Assembly (NCBI GenBank): GCA_030066085.1
Contig: JASJCI010000029.1
Coordinates: 26,199 to 90,198, forward strand
Direction of reading: 5' to 3'
Source: Gammaproteobacteria bacterium
GTDB taxonomy: Bacteria > Pseudomonadota > Gammaproteobacteria > GCA-001735895
DNA: 64,000 bases
The notes beneath the pieces were generated by a model. It was not told the origin of the DNA. It saw only the letters and a list, made by a program, of their open reading frames with translations, and searched no databases. Below are positions 47,707 to 59,718 of this stretch, in pieces (the stretch's first letter is position 1; each line of letters begins with the position of its first letter). The position numbers were made by a program, and so were the translations under genes.

Positions 47707-49184
47707 TCCGGATAACCCGCCGCGAGGATCTCGACTGGGTGACTCTTTACGGGGTTGCCTACCAGGATGCGCCGCTCGAACTCGGTGCCGCGCTGCTGCA
47801 GCGGGTCGAGGCGGGGCGCCGGCACTTCGAGCAACTGATCGCGGCCGGGGCAGCCTGTTACGGCGTGACCACCGGGCTCGGCAAACTGGTCGACGCCGAG
47901 CTCGATGATCAGGCCCGGCGCGACATCGCCGCCAACATGCTGCGCGCCCGCGCGGCCGCGATCGGCGAAGCACTGCCGCGGCCGGCGGTGCGTGCCATGC
48001 TGCTGATTCGCCTGGTCAACTTCCTCGATGGCCGCGCGGCGGTCAGCGCGGATCTCTGCCGCTTCCTGGTCGAGCGCCTCAACGATGGCTTCACGCCGTG
48101 GGTTCCCGTGCTGGGTCACGGTATGGCGGGAGATGCGATTGCGCATACGCATGCCTTCCAGACCCTGATCGGCGAAGGCTTCGTGGTTGGTGCCGACGGT
48201 GCGCGCGAGCCGGCGGCTGCGGCACTGGCCGAACGCGCAGTCGAACCATTCGCGGTCAGCGGGCGCGAGGGCCTGGCCCTGGTCGGCGGCGTCTGTGCCG
48301 CGCCGGCCTGCGCCATGCACGCATATTACCGCGTGACCCGCGCGCTCGAGCTGGCCAACCTGGTTGCCGCGGCCTCGATGGAAGGACTGGCGGCGCCGAA
48401 AGACTCGGTCGATCCGGCCGTGGCGGCGGTTAGCAGCGAGAGCGGTATCGCCAGGGTGATCGAGCGCCTGCGCAAACACCTCGATCACAGCCGTATCGAC
48501 GTGCACAGGCTGCAGGCACCGGTCTCCTACCGGGTGATCCCGCAGGTGCACGGCGCGCTCGACGACGCGCTCGCGCAGCTGCGCGCCAGGATCGAAAATG
48601 CCCTGCGCGACAACAGCGACAATCCGCTGCAGGACGGCGACCGGCTGCTGTCGGTGGGCGGGTTTCACAACCAGCACCTGGTCAACCAGGTCGAGCAGGT
48701 GGCGCTGGCGCTGGCGCATGTCGGCGCGCTTTCCGAACGCCGCTTGCAGCGCCTGCTGCAGGCGGAATTTACCGGCCTGGCCCCGCAGCTTGCCGGCCGC
48801 CCGGGGCTCGACGCCGGACTCGTGGTTGCGCACAAGGCAGCGCTGGATCTCGGTGCGCGACTGCGCGTCATGGCGCAACCGGTTTCGCTGCTGACCGGCG
48901 AATCGTCGGCCGGCCAGGAAGACTACATGTCGCACGCGATTCCCGCCGTGCTGCGCCTGTTCGATATGCTCGAGCTGGTGCATGCGCTGTTCGCCTACGA
49001 ACTGCGTGCCGCCTTCGCCGCGCTCGATCTGCGCAAGCAGCGGGCGGGTGACGACGTCGCCGCCGTACGGCGCTACTTCGCCGAGTCGATCCCGCCGCTG
49101 GAGCGCGATCGAGCGCCGGGGCCCGAGGTCGAAATCCTGCTGGCGCACTTCGAGCGCGACGAATTCCGGCATCTCTGGAACTGA
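47703..49184 (+). CDS. HAL/PAL-family (aromatic amino-acid lyase) homologue lacking the MIO-forming ASG triad
   Basis: YGVTTGLGK, LRDNSDNPLQDG, family fold; but GHGMAGDAIAH in place of GxxGASGDLAPLAH; GTG start overlapping the previous stop (GTGA). Confidence 0.85.
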   Translation: MIRITRREDLDWVTLYGVAYQDAPLELGAALLQRVEAGRRHFEQLIAAGAACYGVTTGLGKLVDAELDDQARRDIAANMLRARAAAIGEALPRPAVRAMLLIRLVNFLDGRAAVSADLCRFLVERLNDGFTPWVPVLGHGMAGDAIAHTHAFQTLIGEGFVVGADGAREPAAAALAERAVEPFAVSGREGLALVGGVCAAPACAMHAYYRVTRALELANLVAAASMEGLAAPKDSVDPAVAAVSSESGIARVIERLRKHLDHSRIDVHRLQAPVSYRVIPQVHGALDDALAQLRARIENALRDNSDNPLQDGDRLLSVGGFHNQHLVNQVEQVALALAHVGALSERRLQRLLQAEFTGLAPQLAGRPGLDAGLVVAHKAALDLGARLRVMAQPVSLLTGESSAGQEDYMSHAIPAVLRLFDMLELVHALFAYELRAAFAALDLRKQRAGDDVAAVRRYFAESIPPLERDRAPGPEVEILLAHFERDEFRHLWN

Positions 49185-49200
49185 GCAGGCGGGAATTTTC

Positions 49201-50517
49201 ATGGCATCTCGCTGGCAACGAACGCTGTTTTACGCTGCCGGACTGCCGCTGCTGGCGGGGTTGCTCGGTGGCGGCTACTGGCTATTCCTGCATGATCCGG
49301 AACCGGTCGATGCCATCGCCTTTTTCTACCCGGCGCCGGGTATCGCAATTGAAGACAACGCGGCCTGGACGATCGCCGGCCTGGCCGCGCCCGCGGGCAT
49401 GGCGGATTTTCGCCCCTGGGGTTACCAGCAGGTGTTGCACAATCGCGAACGCGCGCGCGAGGGCGATACCCCGCTGCCGCTACTCGGCAGCTATGCCGGC
49501 AGCCGCCAGATTTCGTCTCTCGCGGGGGTCGATCGGCGCCGTCTCTACTGCTGGCTGCCGGATCCGGCGCTGCTGAGCCGCAGCGCGGACTGTTACTCGC
49601 GCGCCGAGCTCGATGACATCCTGCGGCGCAACCGCGAGCGCCTCGAACGTTATGCTTCGCTGTTCACCTATGCCACGCTGGACAACCCGGCCTACTACGG
49701 CATCGATCTCGCCGATCTGCTGGTGTTCAGCGATCTCTACCGCTTGCGCTTGTGGCTGGCGCGCGAGCGCCTGTCGGCAGCGGACCTGGGCGAGGTGTTT
49801 GCTTATTTTCGCTTCTGGGAAGGCCTCGCGCGGCGTGCCGAGGTCGACGTCAACAATCGCCTGATGCTGCTGCTGCACTATCGCAAGGCTTCGGCGCTGC
49901 TGGCCGCGCTGAGCGAGCGCGATCCCTCGGTCCTGTTGCGTTACCACGCCGTTCACGGTCGTTTCGACGAACCCGGCGACGGCCGCGAATTTCTCGATCG
50001 CGCGCTGCGGGGCGAGTATTTTCGCCTGGATCGGCAGCTGTGCCTGTCGCGCGCGCTCGGGCAGGATGGCGATTGCCTGGTCGACGGGCGGCGCTTTCGC
50101 GGCAAGCTGGGCGAGTTTCTCCGCCGCATACACGCGCGCAGGGTAGCGCCAGGGCAATGTGCCGCCGAAATTGCCAGTCAGTCGGGGCCGATCGAGCGCT
50201 TCGATTTCTGGCAAACCCTGCTGCGCGACCCGGCCAACATATCCGGCAATATCCTGCTCACCACGGTCGCAAGCCCCGCTGATCTGTGCCGTCTCTGGCG
50301 CGACTACCTGCTCGAGGCCGAGGCTGGCCGCTGGCGCAACCGTTTCGTCGAGATGGCGCTGGCGCCTGGCGCGCGCGGACCTTCGACGACCCTCTTCAGC
50401 GGTGACCTGACCGGCAACCGCTTCCTGTGGGATGCCGGCGGCGGTCGCCTGCGTTGGTTGAATCGGCAATTCGTGCGCGACTATTCGTTGCGGCTCGATG
50501 GTGTCGCAGCCGAATAG
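49201..50517 (+). CDS. Uncharacterised membrane-anchored protein
   Basis: N-terminal TM (LFYAAGLPLLAGLLGGGYWLFL), no family recognised; 13 bp after the HAL-like gene. Confidence 0.75.
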   Translation: MASRWQRTLFYAAGLPLLAGLLGGGYWLFLHDPEPVDAIAFFYPAPGIAIEDNAAWTIAGLAAPAGMADFRPWGYQQVLHNRERAREGDTPLPLLGSYAGSRQISSLAGVDRRRLYCWLPDPALLSRSADCYSRAELDDILRRNRERLERYASLFTYATLDNPAYYGIDLADLLVFSDLYRLRLWLARERLSAADLGEVFAYFRFWEGLARRAEVDVNNRLMLLLHYRKASALLAALSERDPSVLLRYHAVHGRFDEPGDGREFLDRALRGEYFRLDRQLCLSRALGQDGDCLVDGRRFRGKLGEFLRRIHARRVAPGQCAAEIASQSGPIERFDFWQTLLRDPANISGNILLTTVASPADLCRLWRDYLLEAEAGRWRNRFVEMALAPGARGPSTTLFSGDLTGNRFLWDAGGGRLRWLNRQFVRDYSLRLDGVAAE

Positions 50518-50537
50518 TCCTGTTCTTCGCGCGGCTG

Positions 50538-51386
50538 ATGCCGGAAAATGCCGACATGATCGAAACCGGTGACTTCGTCGCGTTCATGATCGCCCACGAG
50601 GGCATGTTTCGCCTGTGCCTGTTCGTGCTGGTTTTCGGCCTGATGTTCAGCTGGGAAAATCGCGCGCCGAAGCGTGAGCTGACGGTGCCGCGCTGGCAGC
50701 GCTGGCGGCATAACCTGGCGCTGACCGCGCTCAATACGCTGCTGCTGCGGCTGCTGTTTCCGGCCGCCGCGGTCGGCCTGGCGCTGTCGACCAACGCCGC
50801 CGGCTTCGGCCTGTTCAACCGGCTCGCCCTGCCATTGTGGCTCGAGCTGCCGCTCGCCGTGCTGGTACTCGACCTGGCGATCTACTGGCAGCACCGCCTG
50901 ATGCATCGCGTGCCGCTGCTGTGGCGACTGCACCGGGTGCATCATGCCGACCTCGATATCGACCTGACCACCGGCGCCCGCTTTCACCCGCTCGAGATCC
51001 TGCTGTCGATGCTGTACAAGTGGGCCGTGATCCTGCTGCTCGGTCCGGCCACGCTGGCGGTGCTGGTTTTCGAACTGTTACTCAACGGCATGGCGATGTT
51101 CAACCATGCCAACGTGGCGTTGCCGGCGAGGCTCGACCGCGCGCTGCGCCGGCTGCTGGTAACGCCTGACATGCACCGCGTGCATCATTCGATCCGGCGC
51201 GCGGAGAGCGACAGCAATTTCGGTTTCAACCTGTCGTTGTGGGACCGCTGGTTCGGCAGTTATACCGATCAACCCGCGCATGGTCATCGCGGCATGACTA
51301 TCGGCCTGGCCGGGTTGCGCGATGCGCACCAGGTCGACCGCTTGCCGGGTATGCTGAAACTGCCTTTCGTCGGTGGACGTGAGTAG
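50538..51386 (+). CDS. Sterol desaturase / fatty acid hydroxylase family protein
   Basis: Histidine boxes HRLMH, HRVHH, HRVHH. Confidence 0.9.
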   Translation: MPENADMIETGDFVAFMIAHEGMFRLCLFVLVFGLMFSWENRAPKRELTVPRWQRWRHNLALTALNTLLLRLLFPAAAVGLALSTNAAGFGLFNRLALPLWLELPLAVLVLDLAIYWQHRLMHRVPLLWRLHRVHHADLDIDLTTGARFHPLEILLSMLYKWAVILLLGPATLAVLVFELLLNGMAMFNHANVALPARLDRALRRLLVTPDMHRVHHSIRRAESDSNFGFNLSLWDRWFGSYTDQPAHGHRGMTIGLAGLRDAHQVDRLPGMLKLPFVGGRE

Positions 51387-52539
51387 CCGGGCAGCTGGCG
51401 CGGGCGCAAGCCTGATGAGCGTGCCGCAGGGCGAGTTCGAGCTCATGCGCTGCCCCCCGGCACCGTCCCTGCAGGCCTGGGACGCGGCCGACGAAATGCT
51501 GCTCAGGCACCTCGACGAGATTTGCATACTGCGGCGTGACTCCCGCGTGTTGATCGTCAACGACGGCTTCGGTGCGCTTGCCGTGGCGCTGGCGGATCAT
51601 CGCGTCTATGCCTGGAACGACTCGCTGCTCGCACAGCACGCGCGCGCGCTCAACCTGCGCGCCAACGGTATCGAGGACACCGGCCTCGAATACAACCGCG
51701 ATGCCGCCTTTCCGGCCGCGCCGGCGGACGTGATCCTGTTGAAAATTCCGAAATCGCTGGCCTTGCTGGAACAACAGCTTTATGCCCTGCGCGAGCGGAT
51801 GTTGCCGGATACCCGTTTGCTGGCCGCCGGCATGGCGCGCCACATTCACCGCTCGACCCTCGACCTGTTCGAACAAATCATCGGCCCGACGCTGACCACG
51901 CGCGCGGTGCGCAAGGCCCGGCTGGTCCTGCCGGAGCGTGATTTCTCGCTGACCCAGGGCCAGGGTCCAGGCCCCGGGAGTTATACCCTGGTGCTCGATC
52001 GCGATTACCGGATTCGCAGTCATGCCGGCCTGTTCAGCCGCGACCGGCTCGACCGCGGCAGCCGGATGCTGATCGAGCATTTGCCGACGGGCGATGCCCC
52101 GTTGCGTATCGTCGACCTCGGCTGCGGTAGCGGCGTGGTCGGCATTGCCGCCGCGGCCCTGAACCCGCGCGCGCAACTGTTGTTCAGCGACGAATCCTAC
52201 CTCGCGGTCGACTGTGCGCGTATCAATTTCGAGGATGCCTTCGGCCGCGCGCGGCAAGCGCGTTTCACCGTCGACGACTGCCTGCGCGAGGAGGCCGATG
52301 CCAGTGCCGACCTGGTGCTGGTCAACCCGCCCTTTCACCAGCAGCACAGCGTCGGTGATGCGGTTGCCTGGGAGATGTTCCGCCAGTCGCGCCGGGTGCT
52401 CGAGACGGGCGGTGGCCTGGTAATCGTCGGCAACCGGCACCTGGCCTACCATGCGAAGCTGAAAAAACTGTTCGGCAACGCCGAGGTGCTCGGTTCCGAC
52501 AGCAAGTTCGTCGTCCTGCGCGCCAGCAAAACCCTTTAA
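51373..52539 (+). CDS. rlmG: RlmG/RsmC-type rRNA methyltransferase
   Basis: LQAWDAADEMLL N-terminal domain; VDLGCGSGVVGIAA; LVNPPFHQQH. Confidence 0.87.
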   Translation: MDVSSRAAGAGASLMSVPQGEFELMRCPPAPSLQAWDAADEMLLRHLDEICILRRDSRVLIVNDGFGALAVALADHRVYAWNDSLLAQHARALNLRANGIEDTGLEYNRDAAFPAAPADVILLKIPKSLALLEQQLYALRERMLPDTRLLAAGMARHIHRSTLDLFEQIIGPTLTTRAVRKARLVLPERDFSLTQGQGPGPGSYTLVLDRDYRIRSHAGLFSRDRLDRGSRMLIEHLPTGDAPLRIVDLGCGSGVVGIAAAALNPRAQLLFSDESYLAVDCARINFEDAFGRARQARFTVDDCLREEADASADLVLVNPPFHQQHSVGDAVAWEMFRQSRRVLETGGGLVIVGNRHLAYHAKLKKLFGNAEVLGSDSKFVVLRASKTL

Positions 52540-52541
52540 TT

Positions 52542-52560
52542 GGGGACGTACCCCGTTTTT
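52542..52560 (+). terminator. Putative terminator / REP-like hairpin after rlmG
   Basis: GGGG-ACGTA-CCCC followed by GTTTTT. Confidence 0.5.
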
Positions 52561-52577
52561 CCAGGATTGACTTCCTG

Positions 52578-54457
<1,880 letters not shown>

Positions 54458-54461
<4 letters not shown>

Positions 54462-54988
54462 GTCGTACTGCTGCCCTCGAATTCGAAATAGGCGGCGTGC
54501 TCGAAACCGAACATTCGGGCCAGCAGCAGGTCGGGAAAAGATTCGATACGCGTATTGAGATTGCGCACCGCGCCGTTGTAGAAGCGGCGCGCGAACTGGA
54601 TATCCGCTTCCACCGTGCTGATATCGGTTTGCAGCTGCAGGAAACTGCGGTCGGCCTTGAGCTCGGGGTAAGCTTCCTGCAGCGCGTATATCGACAGCAG
54701 CCCGGCGCTGAGACCGGCTTCGGCCCGGCCCCGGTCGCCGGCTTTATGCAGCTGTCCCGCTTCTCCGCGCAGCGCGGTGACGCGGTCCAGCGTCGCCTGC
54801 TCGTAGGATGCGTACTGTTGTACCGCTGCTACCAGCTTGGGGATCAGGTCGTGTCGCCGCTTCAGCTGTACCTCGATATCGCTCCAGCCGGCGAACGTGC
54901 GCTGGCGATCTCGCACCAGCAGGTTGTAGAGATAGATGGCGTAGAGCAAAAGCCCGGCCGCCGCCACGGCGAACAGCCACTCGGTCAT
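54458..54988 (-). CDS. LemA-family protein
   Basis: YNLLVRDRQRTFAGWSDIEVQLKRRHDLIPKLVAAVQQYASYE. Confidence 0.92.
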
Positions 54989-55081
54989 GGTCGAGACCCC
55001 CGGTCGCGGGGACGGAGATCGTCGAACCGGTCGATGAAATTGCGGGCGAATTCCTGCGCTGCGAACATGGCGGCCGCGGGC

Positions 55082-56314
55082 TCAGTCGGCGGCGGCGGTC
55101 TGCTCCGGCGCGGCCGGCTCCTCCAGTGCGGGCAGTTTGCGGTTGCCTTCGTACACGATTTGCCAGCCCTGGTCTTTTTCGCCGAGACGCCAGTAGAGTT
55201 CCTTGCCGCTGTCGACGTTCAGGTTGTTGCTGCGGTAGCTCTGCGCGTACTGCATCAGCATCAGGTCCTGCTCGCCGGGATAACGGAACACGTTGAGGTT
55301 GCTGTATTCGATCGCGACGAAGGTCTTGTTGCGATTGACCCAGCGCTTATGGCCGTCCCAGGCGCGGAAATCGCGGCCCCCGGCGCTGAAGTCGGCGCGC
55401 GAGTAGTGCCGCGCGTAGCGCTCGTGGTCGAGGCTTTCCCAGTCGTTGAGCCAGGCCGACATCAGCTGCAGCGCTTCGCGCCGGCGCTGCTGCCACTGGT
55501 CGTGGCTGAGCCAGTTGACCGACTTGACCACCACCACCGGGGTCTGCAGGTCGGGACTGATGTAGCGCTCGATATGCAGGAAATCGGGATTGCTGACGAC
55601 GATGCAGCCGTCGCTGGCCCAGGGCGAGCGGTTGTAGGTATAGGACGGCGTGCCGTGAATCCAGATGCCGCTGCCGGTGCGCTGCTGCCGCTTGTCCCAC
55701 ACGTTGGGGTAGTTGATCGGAAACGCGCCTTCGCCGTACAGGTCCGGCAGTTCGTCGCCGTCGATGTAACGCGTAACGTGATACACGCCGATGGGGGTCT
55801 TCTGGTCGCCGCGTTTCTGCTTGCCGTAGCCCTTGACGCCGATGGTGGTGAAATAGTCGGTTTCGAGCGCGAGTTCGCCCTGTTCGTTACGGTAGACGTA
55901 GACCCTCGATCCCTCGAGGTCGACCAGGATGACGTAGGGCTGGTCGTCGGCCAGGAACAGGATGTTTTCCGGGTAGCGCCCGAGATGCGCCGGGCTGGTG
56001 TCGTGCTGCCAGCGCTGCTTGATTTCGTGGCGGAAATCGCGCATCGCGCGATCGAGCCCGATGCCGGAACCGATCTCGGTCAGCGGCGCCGCCTTGGCCA
56101 GCAGCAGGTCGGCGTACAGCATGTGGCCGAGGCGGCTGTACGGATACTGGCGGATCAGGTCACGGGTGGAACTGAGCGCCTGCTCGTGGTTCAGGCTCTG
56201 GATACTCTTGATCGTTTCGAGCAGGCTGCGCTCGTAAACGTTACCCGGCGGGTCCCCGGCCAGCAGCGTACCGGTAAGGGCCAGGCCCAGCAGCGCGACA
56301 ATCAGACGTTTCAT
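55082..56314 (-). CDS. L,D-transpeptidase (YkuD) family protein with C-terminal SnoaL-like domain
   Basis: KTPIGVYHVTRY; GIWIHGTPSYTYNRSPWASDGCIVVSN catalytic motif. Confidence 0.9.
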   Translation of the reverse strand: MKRLIVALLGLALTGTLLAGDPPGNVYERSLLETIKSIQSLNHEQALSSTRDLIRQYPYSRLGHMLYADLLLAKAAPLTEIGSGIGLDRAMRDFRHEIKQRWQHDTSPAHLGRYPENILFLADDQPYVILVDLEGSRVYVYRNEQGELALETDYFTTIGVKGYGKQKRGDQKTPIGVYHVTRYIDGDELPDLYGEGAFPINYPNVWDKRQQRTGSGIWIHGTPSYTYNRSPWASDGCIVVSNPDFLHIERYISPDLQTPVVVVKSVNWLSHDQWQQRRREALQLMSAWLNDWESLDHERYARHYSRADFSAGGRDFRAWDGHKRWVNRNKTFVAIEYSNLNVFRYPGEQDLMLMQYAQSYRSNNLNVDSGKELYWRLGEKDQGWQIVYEGNRKLPALEEPAAPEQTAAAD

Positions 56315-57216
56315 AAGACCGATAATACCCGCTCGTCGGTAATTTTCCATGTGGTGCCAAAGCGGCTGAAGGCGAGTCGCTTCACCACGCGATCGCTGTA
56401 AGTCGGTGAATCGAAAGCCTGCCTGAAGTCAATAATAGCCGTATTTTCGCTCACCCACCGTATTTTGAGGTCGCTGACTTCGACCCGAATATCGCCGGGT
56501 CGCAGGATACGCTCACGACGGTAGGCCTTCCAGGCGTCGTGGCTTTCCTGCTTTGCCTTGTGCTGCGGCGAGTAAAAGCCGACGTAGGTGGCGAAGTCCT
56601 TGCTGCTCCAGGCGGCGGCCCAGTTCTTGACGCGTTCGATCAGCAGGGTTTCGAGATTGGCGGTATTGATGGCCGACGCCTCGCTGCCCGCGGCTTCCTC
56701 GATCAGGCCCTGCTCGACCGCCGCGAGGCGGTCGATCGCGACCAGCTCGATATCGTGCGCGTACTTGTCCGCTTCCTTCGACTCGCTGACCGCGCGGCGA
56801 TAGGCTTCGCTCGCGATTGCCTTGTAGATGCGGCTGAGATTGTCGTAGGCCGTGGCGTAACTCGGGTGGGTATTGATCGCGTCGACCAAGAGCCGGCTGG
56901 CGCGATCGTAGTCGCCGGCGGCGAGATGAATCATCGCGAGGTTGTTGCGCGGTTCCGGCAGGTCGGGGTAGTCCGCGATCAGCGCCTCGTAAAGCGCGAT
57001 CGCCGCTTCGGGCTGCTCGCTCATCTGCAGCGCGTAGGCGGTCAGGAAACGGACCCGCAACTGCTTCGGCTGCTGTTCGAGCAGCGCCTGGCCGTCGCTT
57101 GCGGCGGCCGCAAAGCGGCCTTCGGCGATCAGTCTTTCGAGCGCCTGCGGCGAGGCGGCGGTGGTCGAGGCCGCCGCGAGCAGGCAGCAGCAGAGCAGGA
57201 TCAGGCGCGGAAACAT
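56311..57216 (-). CDS. TPR protein with C-terminal SnoaL/NTF2-like domain
   Basis: Signal peptide; TPRs; C-terminal VKNWAAAWSSKDFATYVGFYSPQHK; overlaps the L,D-transpeptidase start. Confidence 0.82.
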   Translation of the reverse strand: MFPRLILLCCCLLAAASTTAASPQALERLIAEGRFAAAASDGQALLEQQPKQLRVRFLTAYALQMSEQPEAAIALYEALIADYPDLPEPRNNLAMIHLAAGDYDRASRLLVDAINTHPSYATAYDNLSRIYKAIASEAYRRAVSESKEADKYAHDIELVAIDRLAAVEQGLIEEAAGSEASAINTANLETLLIERVKNWAAAWSSKDFATYVGFYSPQHKAKQESHDAWKAYRRERILRPGDIRVEVSDLKIRWVSENTAIIDFRQAFDSPTYSDRVVKRLAFSRFGTTWKITDERVLSVL

Positions 57217-57297
57217 GCGGGTCAGGGGTATTTTTGCGCGCGATTATAACAAACGCCGGTGTAAAATCTCCCGTCTTGATGGTTCGGACCGCTTTTC

Positions 57298-58188
57298 ATG
57301 CGCCTGTTTCTGGTCGATTCGAGCATTTACGTGTTCCGCGCCTGGTTCGGTCCCGAGCCCGGGCGTGTCAACCTCGCCGGCGAACCCAACCAGGCGCTGG
57401 TCGGTTTTACCGATTTTGTCTATCGCCTGCTCAGCGAACAGGCGCCGAGTCATGTCGTGTTCGCCTTCGACGAAAGTCTCGGCCAGTCCGAGCGCAAGCG
57501 TATCTACCCGGAGTACAAGGCCAACCGCGCGCCGGCACCGGACGAACTCAAGCGCCAGTTCGCCTGGTGCGGGGAATGGGTCGCGGCGCTCGGCATCAGC
57601 CGCGTCAGCAGCCCGGCCTGGGAAGCGGACGACCTGATCGGCTCGCTTGCGCGTTACCACCGCCGACCGGATTTGCCGCTGGCCATCCTGACCGCGGACA
57701 AGGACCTGGCGCAGCTGGTCGCCGAGGGTGACCTGTGGTGGTCTTTTCACGACGACCGCCGTCTCGGTTACCGCGATATCAAGAAGAAGTTCGGCGTGCC
57801 GCCGGAACAGATTGCCGCGCAGCTCGCGCTGACCGGCGACAAGATCGACAACATTCCCGGCGTACCCGAGGTAGGACCGAAGACGGCCGCGCGCCTGCTG
57901 GCAAAATTCGGCGATCTCGAGACGCTGCGCCAACGACTGGATGAAGTAGGCGCGATGAAGTTCCGCTACGCGGCGCGGGTGCAGGAGTCGCTGATCGAAC
58001 ACGCCGATAACATCGGCCTGTGGCAGCAGCTGACCCGTATCAACTGCGACCTCGAAGATATGCTCGACGTCGATATCCGTCGCCGTGCAGCGGACGTCGA
58101 GCTGCTGTCGGACATGATGCGTGCGCAGGACTTCGATGCGGCGCGCCGGCAACGCTGGCAACGGCTGTTACGCCGGCAGGCGGCCTGA
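57298..58188 (+). CDS. 5'-3' exonuclease (Pol I N-terminal / Xni-like)
   Basis: [54 protein letters not shown]. Confidence 0.92.
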   Translation: MRLFLVDSSIYVFRAWFGPEPGRVNLAGEPNQALVGFTDFVYRLLSEQAPSHVVFAFDESLGQSERKRIYPEYKANRAPAPDELKRQFAWCGEWVAALGISRVSSPAWEADDLIGSLARYHRRPDLPLAILTADKDLAQLVAEGDLWWSFHDDRRLGYRDIKKKFGVPPEQIAAQLALTGDKIDNIPGVPEVGPKTAARLLAKFGDLETLRQRLDEVGAMKFRYAARVQESLIEHADNIGLWQQLTRINCDLEDMLDVDIRRRAADVELLSDMMRAQDFDAARRQRWQRLLRRQAA

Positions 58189-58196
58189 GCACCGGC

Positions 58197-58736
58197 ATGT
58201 CGAACCTGCTGTTGTTCAACAAGCCGTTTCGCGTGATTTGCCAGTTCTCGCCCGCGGGCGACAAGCGCACCCTCGCCGAATTCATCGATGTGCCCGGGGT
58301 CTACCCGGCGGGTCGGCTGGATTACGACAGCGAGGGCTTGCTGGTACTGACCGATGACGGTGCGCTGCAGGCGCGCATCAGCAACCCGCGTTATCGCCGC
58401 GTCAAGACTTACCTCGCGCAGGTCGAGGGACTGGCGCGGGCCGATGCGCTGCGTGCACTGGCGCGCGGCGTCGAGCTCAAGGATGGCCCGACCCTGCCGG
58501 CGGAAGTCGCGCTGGTGGACGAGCCGGACTGGCTGTGGCCGCGCGATCCGCCGATCCGCGAGCGGCGCCAGGTTCCGACCTGCTGGCTCGAGCTGAAAAT
58601 TCGCGAGGGCCGCAACCGGCAGGTGCGGCGCATGACCGCCGCGGTGGGGCATCCGACCCTGCGCCTGGTCCGCACCGCCATCGGCGACTGGTCGCTCGAC
58701 GGGCTCGCACCCGGTGAATACCGGAGGCTCGAGTGA
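58197..58736 (+). CDS. rluE: RluE-like rRNA pseudouridine synthase
   Basis: [53 protein letters not shown]. Confidence 0.92.
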   Translation: MSNLLLFNKPFRVICQFSPAGDKRTLAEFIDVPGVYPAGRLDYDSEGLLVLTDDGALQARISNPRYRRVKTYLAQVEGLARADALRALARGVELKDGPTLPAEVALVDEPDWLWPRDPPIRERRQVPTCWLELKIREGRNRQVRRMTAAVGHPTLRLVRTAIGDWSLDGLAPGEYRRLE

Positions 58737-59608
58737 ACCCGAACGCGCTGCGCGCAGACCTCGAAGCACGTCTCGGCCGCAGCCTGGCGCCGGCGCGCAT
58801 CTCCCCTGCCGGCGGCGGCGACATCAACCGCGCGGTGAAACTGGAGGCCGCGGACCAAACCCTGTTCGTCAAGTACAATCGCGCCGATCGACTGGCGATG
58901 TTCGAAGCCGAGCGGCGCGGCCTCGAGGCCATGGCGGCGACATCAACCGTGCGTGTACCGCGTCCGCTGGCAGCCGGCCGCTGTGGCGACATCGCCTACC
59001 TCGCGCTCGAGTTCATCGACTTGCGCGGCCAGCCCGATCCCGCCGCGCTCGCCACCGCGCTGGCGGCCATGCATGCCTGCGGCGCGGATGCTTTCGGTTT
59101 CGACGGCGACAACACCATCGGCAGCACGCCGCAATCGAATCGCTGGAGCGACGACTGGCTCGAATTCTGGCGCGAGCAGCGCCTCGGCGCCCAGTTGCGC
59201 CTCGGTGCGCAAAATGGCCGCTTCGGGCGCGAACTGCTCGATAGCGGTGCACGACTCGGAGAAAAGCTGGCCGGGTTGTTCGGCGCTTACCGGCCTCGAC
59301 CCGCGCTGCTGCATGGCGACCTGTGGAGCGGCAACTGGTCCGCCGACGGTGCCGGTCGGCCGGTGCTATACGATCCCGCCTGCTACTACGGCGACCACGA
59401 GGCCGATCTCGCGATGATGGAGCTGTTCGGTTCGCCGGGCGCGCGCTTTTTCTCGGTATATCATGAACATTTTACGATCGATCCCGGCTACGATCTGCGC
59501 CGCGACCTGTACAACCTGTACCACCTGCTGAATCACGCCAACCTGTTCGGCGGTGGCTACGCGGCGCAATCGCTGGCCGTGATTCGCCGCCTGCAGGCCG
59601 TGCTCTGA
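58733..59608 (+). CDS. Fructosamine kinase family protein
   Basis: [49 protein letters not shown]. Confidence 0.92.
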   Translation: MNPNALRADLEARLGRSLAPARISPAGGGDINRAVKLEAADQTLFVKYNRADRLAMFEAERRGLEAMAATSTVRVPRPLAAGRCGDIAYLALEFIDLRGQPDPAALATALAAMHACGADAFGFDGDNTIGSTPQSNRWSDDWLEFWREQRLGAQLRLGAQNGRFGRELLDSGARLGEKLAGLFGAYRPRPALLHGDLWSGNWSADGAGRPVLYDPACYYGDHEADLAMMELFGSPGARFFSVYHEHFTIDPGYDLRRDLYNLYHLLNHANLFGGGYAAQSLAVIRRLQAVL

Positions 59609-59718
59609 TGCGCCCTGCGCGTGATAAACGGGATGAACCGCCGCGCGAATTAGTGTTACCATGACCGGCCGAAAACAATAATTACCGCAAGTAGCGGCAA
59701 CCGGGAGAGGCTATCGGG

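Noticed and set aside
47697-49202. 501-aa ORF antisense to the HAL-like gene
   Set aside because: Shadow ORF; sense frame retains family motifs.
54497-56401. 634-aa ORF antisense to LemA and L,D-transpeptidase genes
   Set aside because: Spans several well-supported minus-strand genes; shadow ORF.
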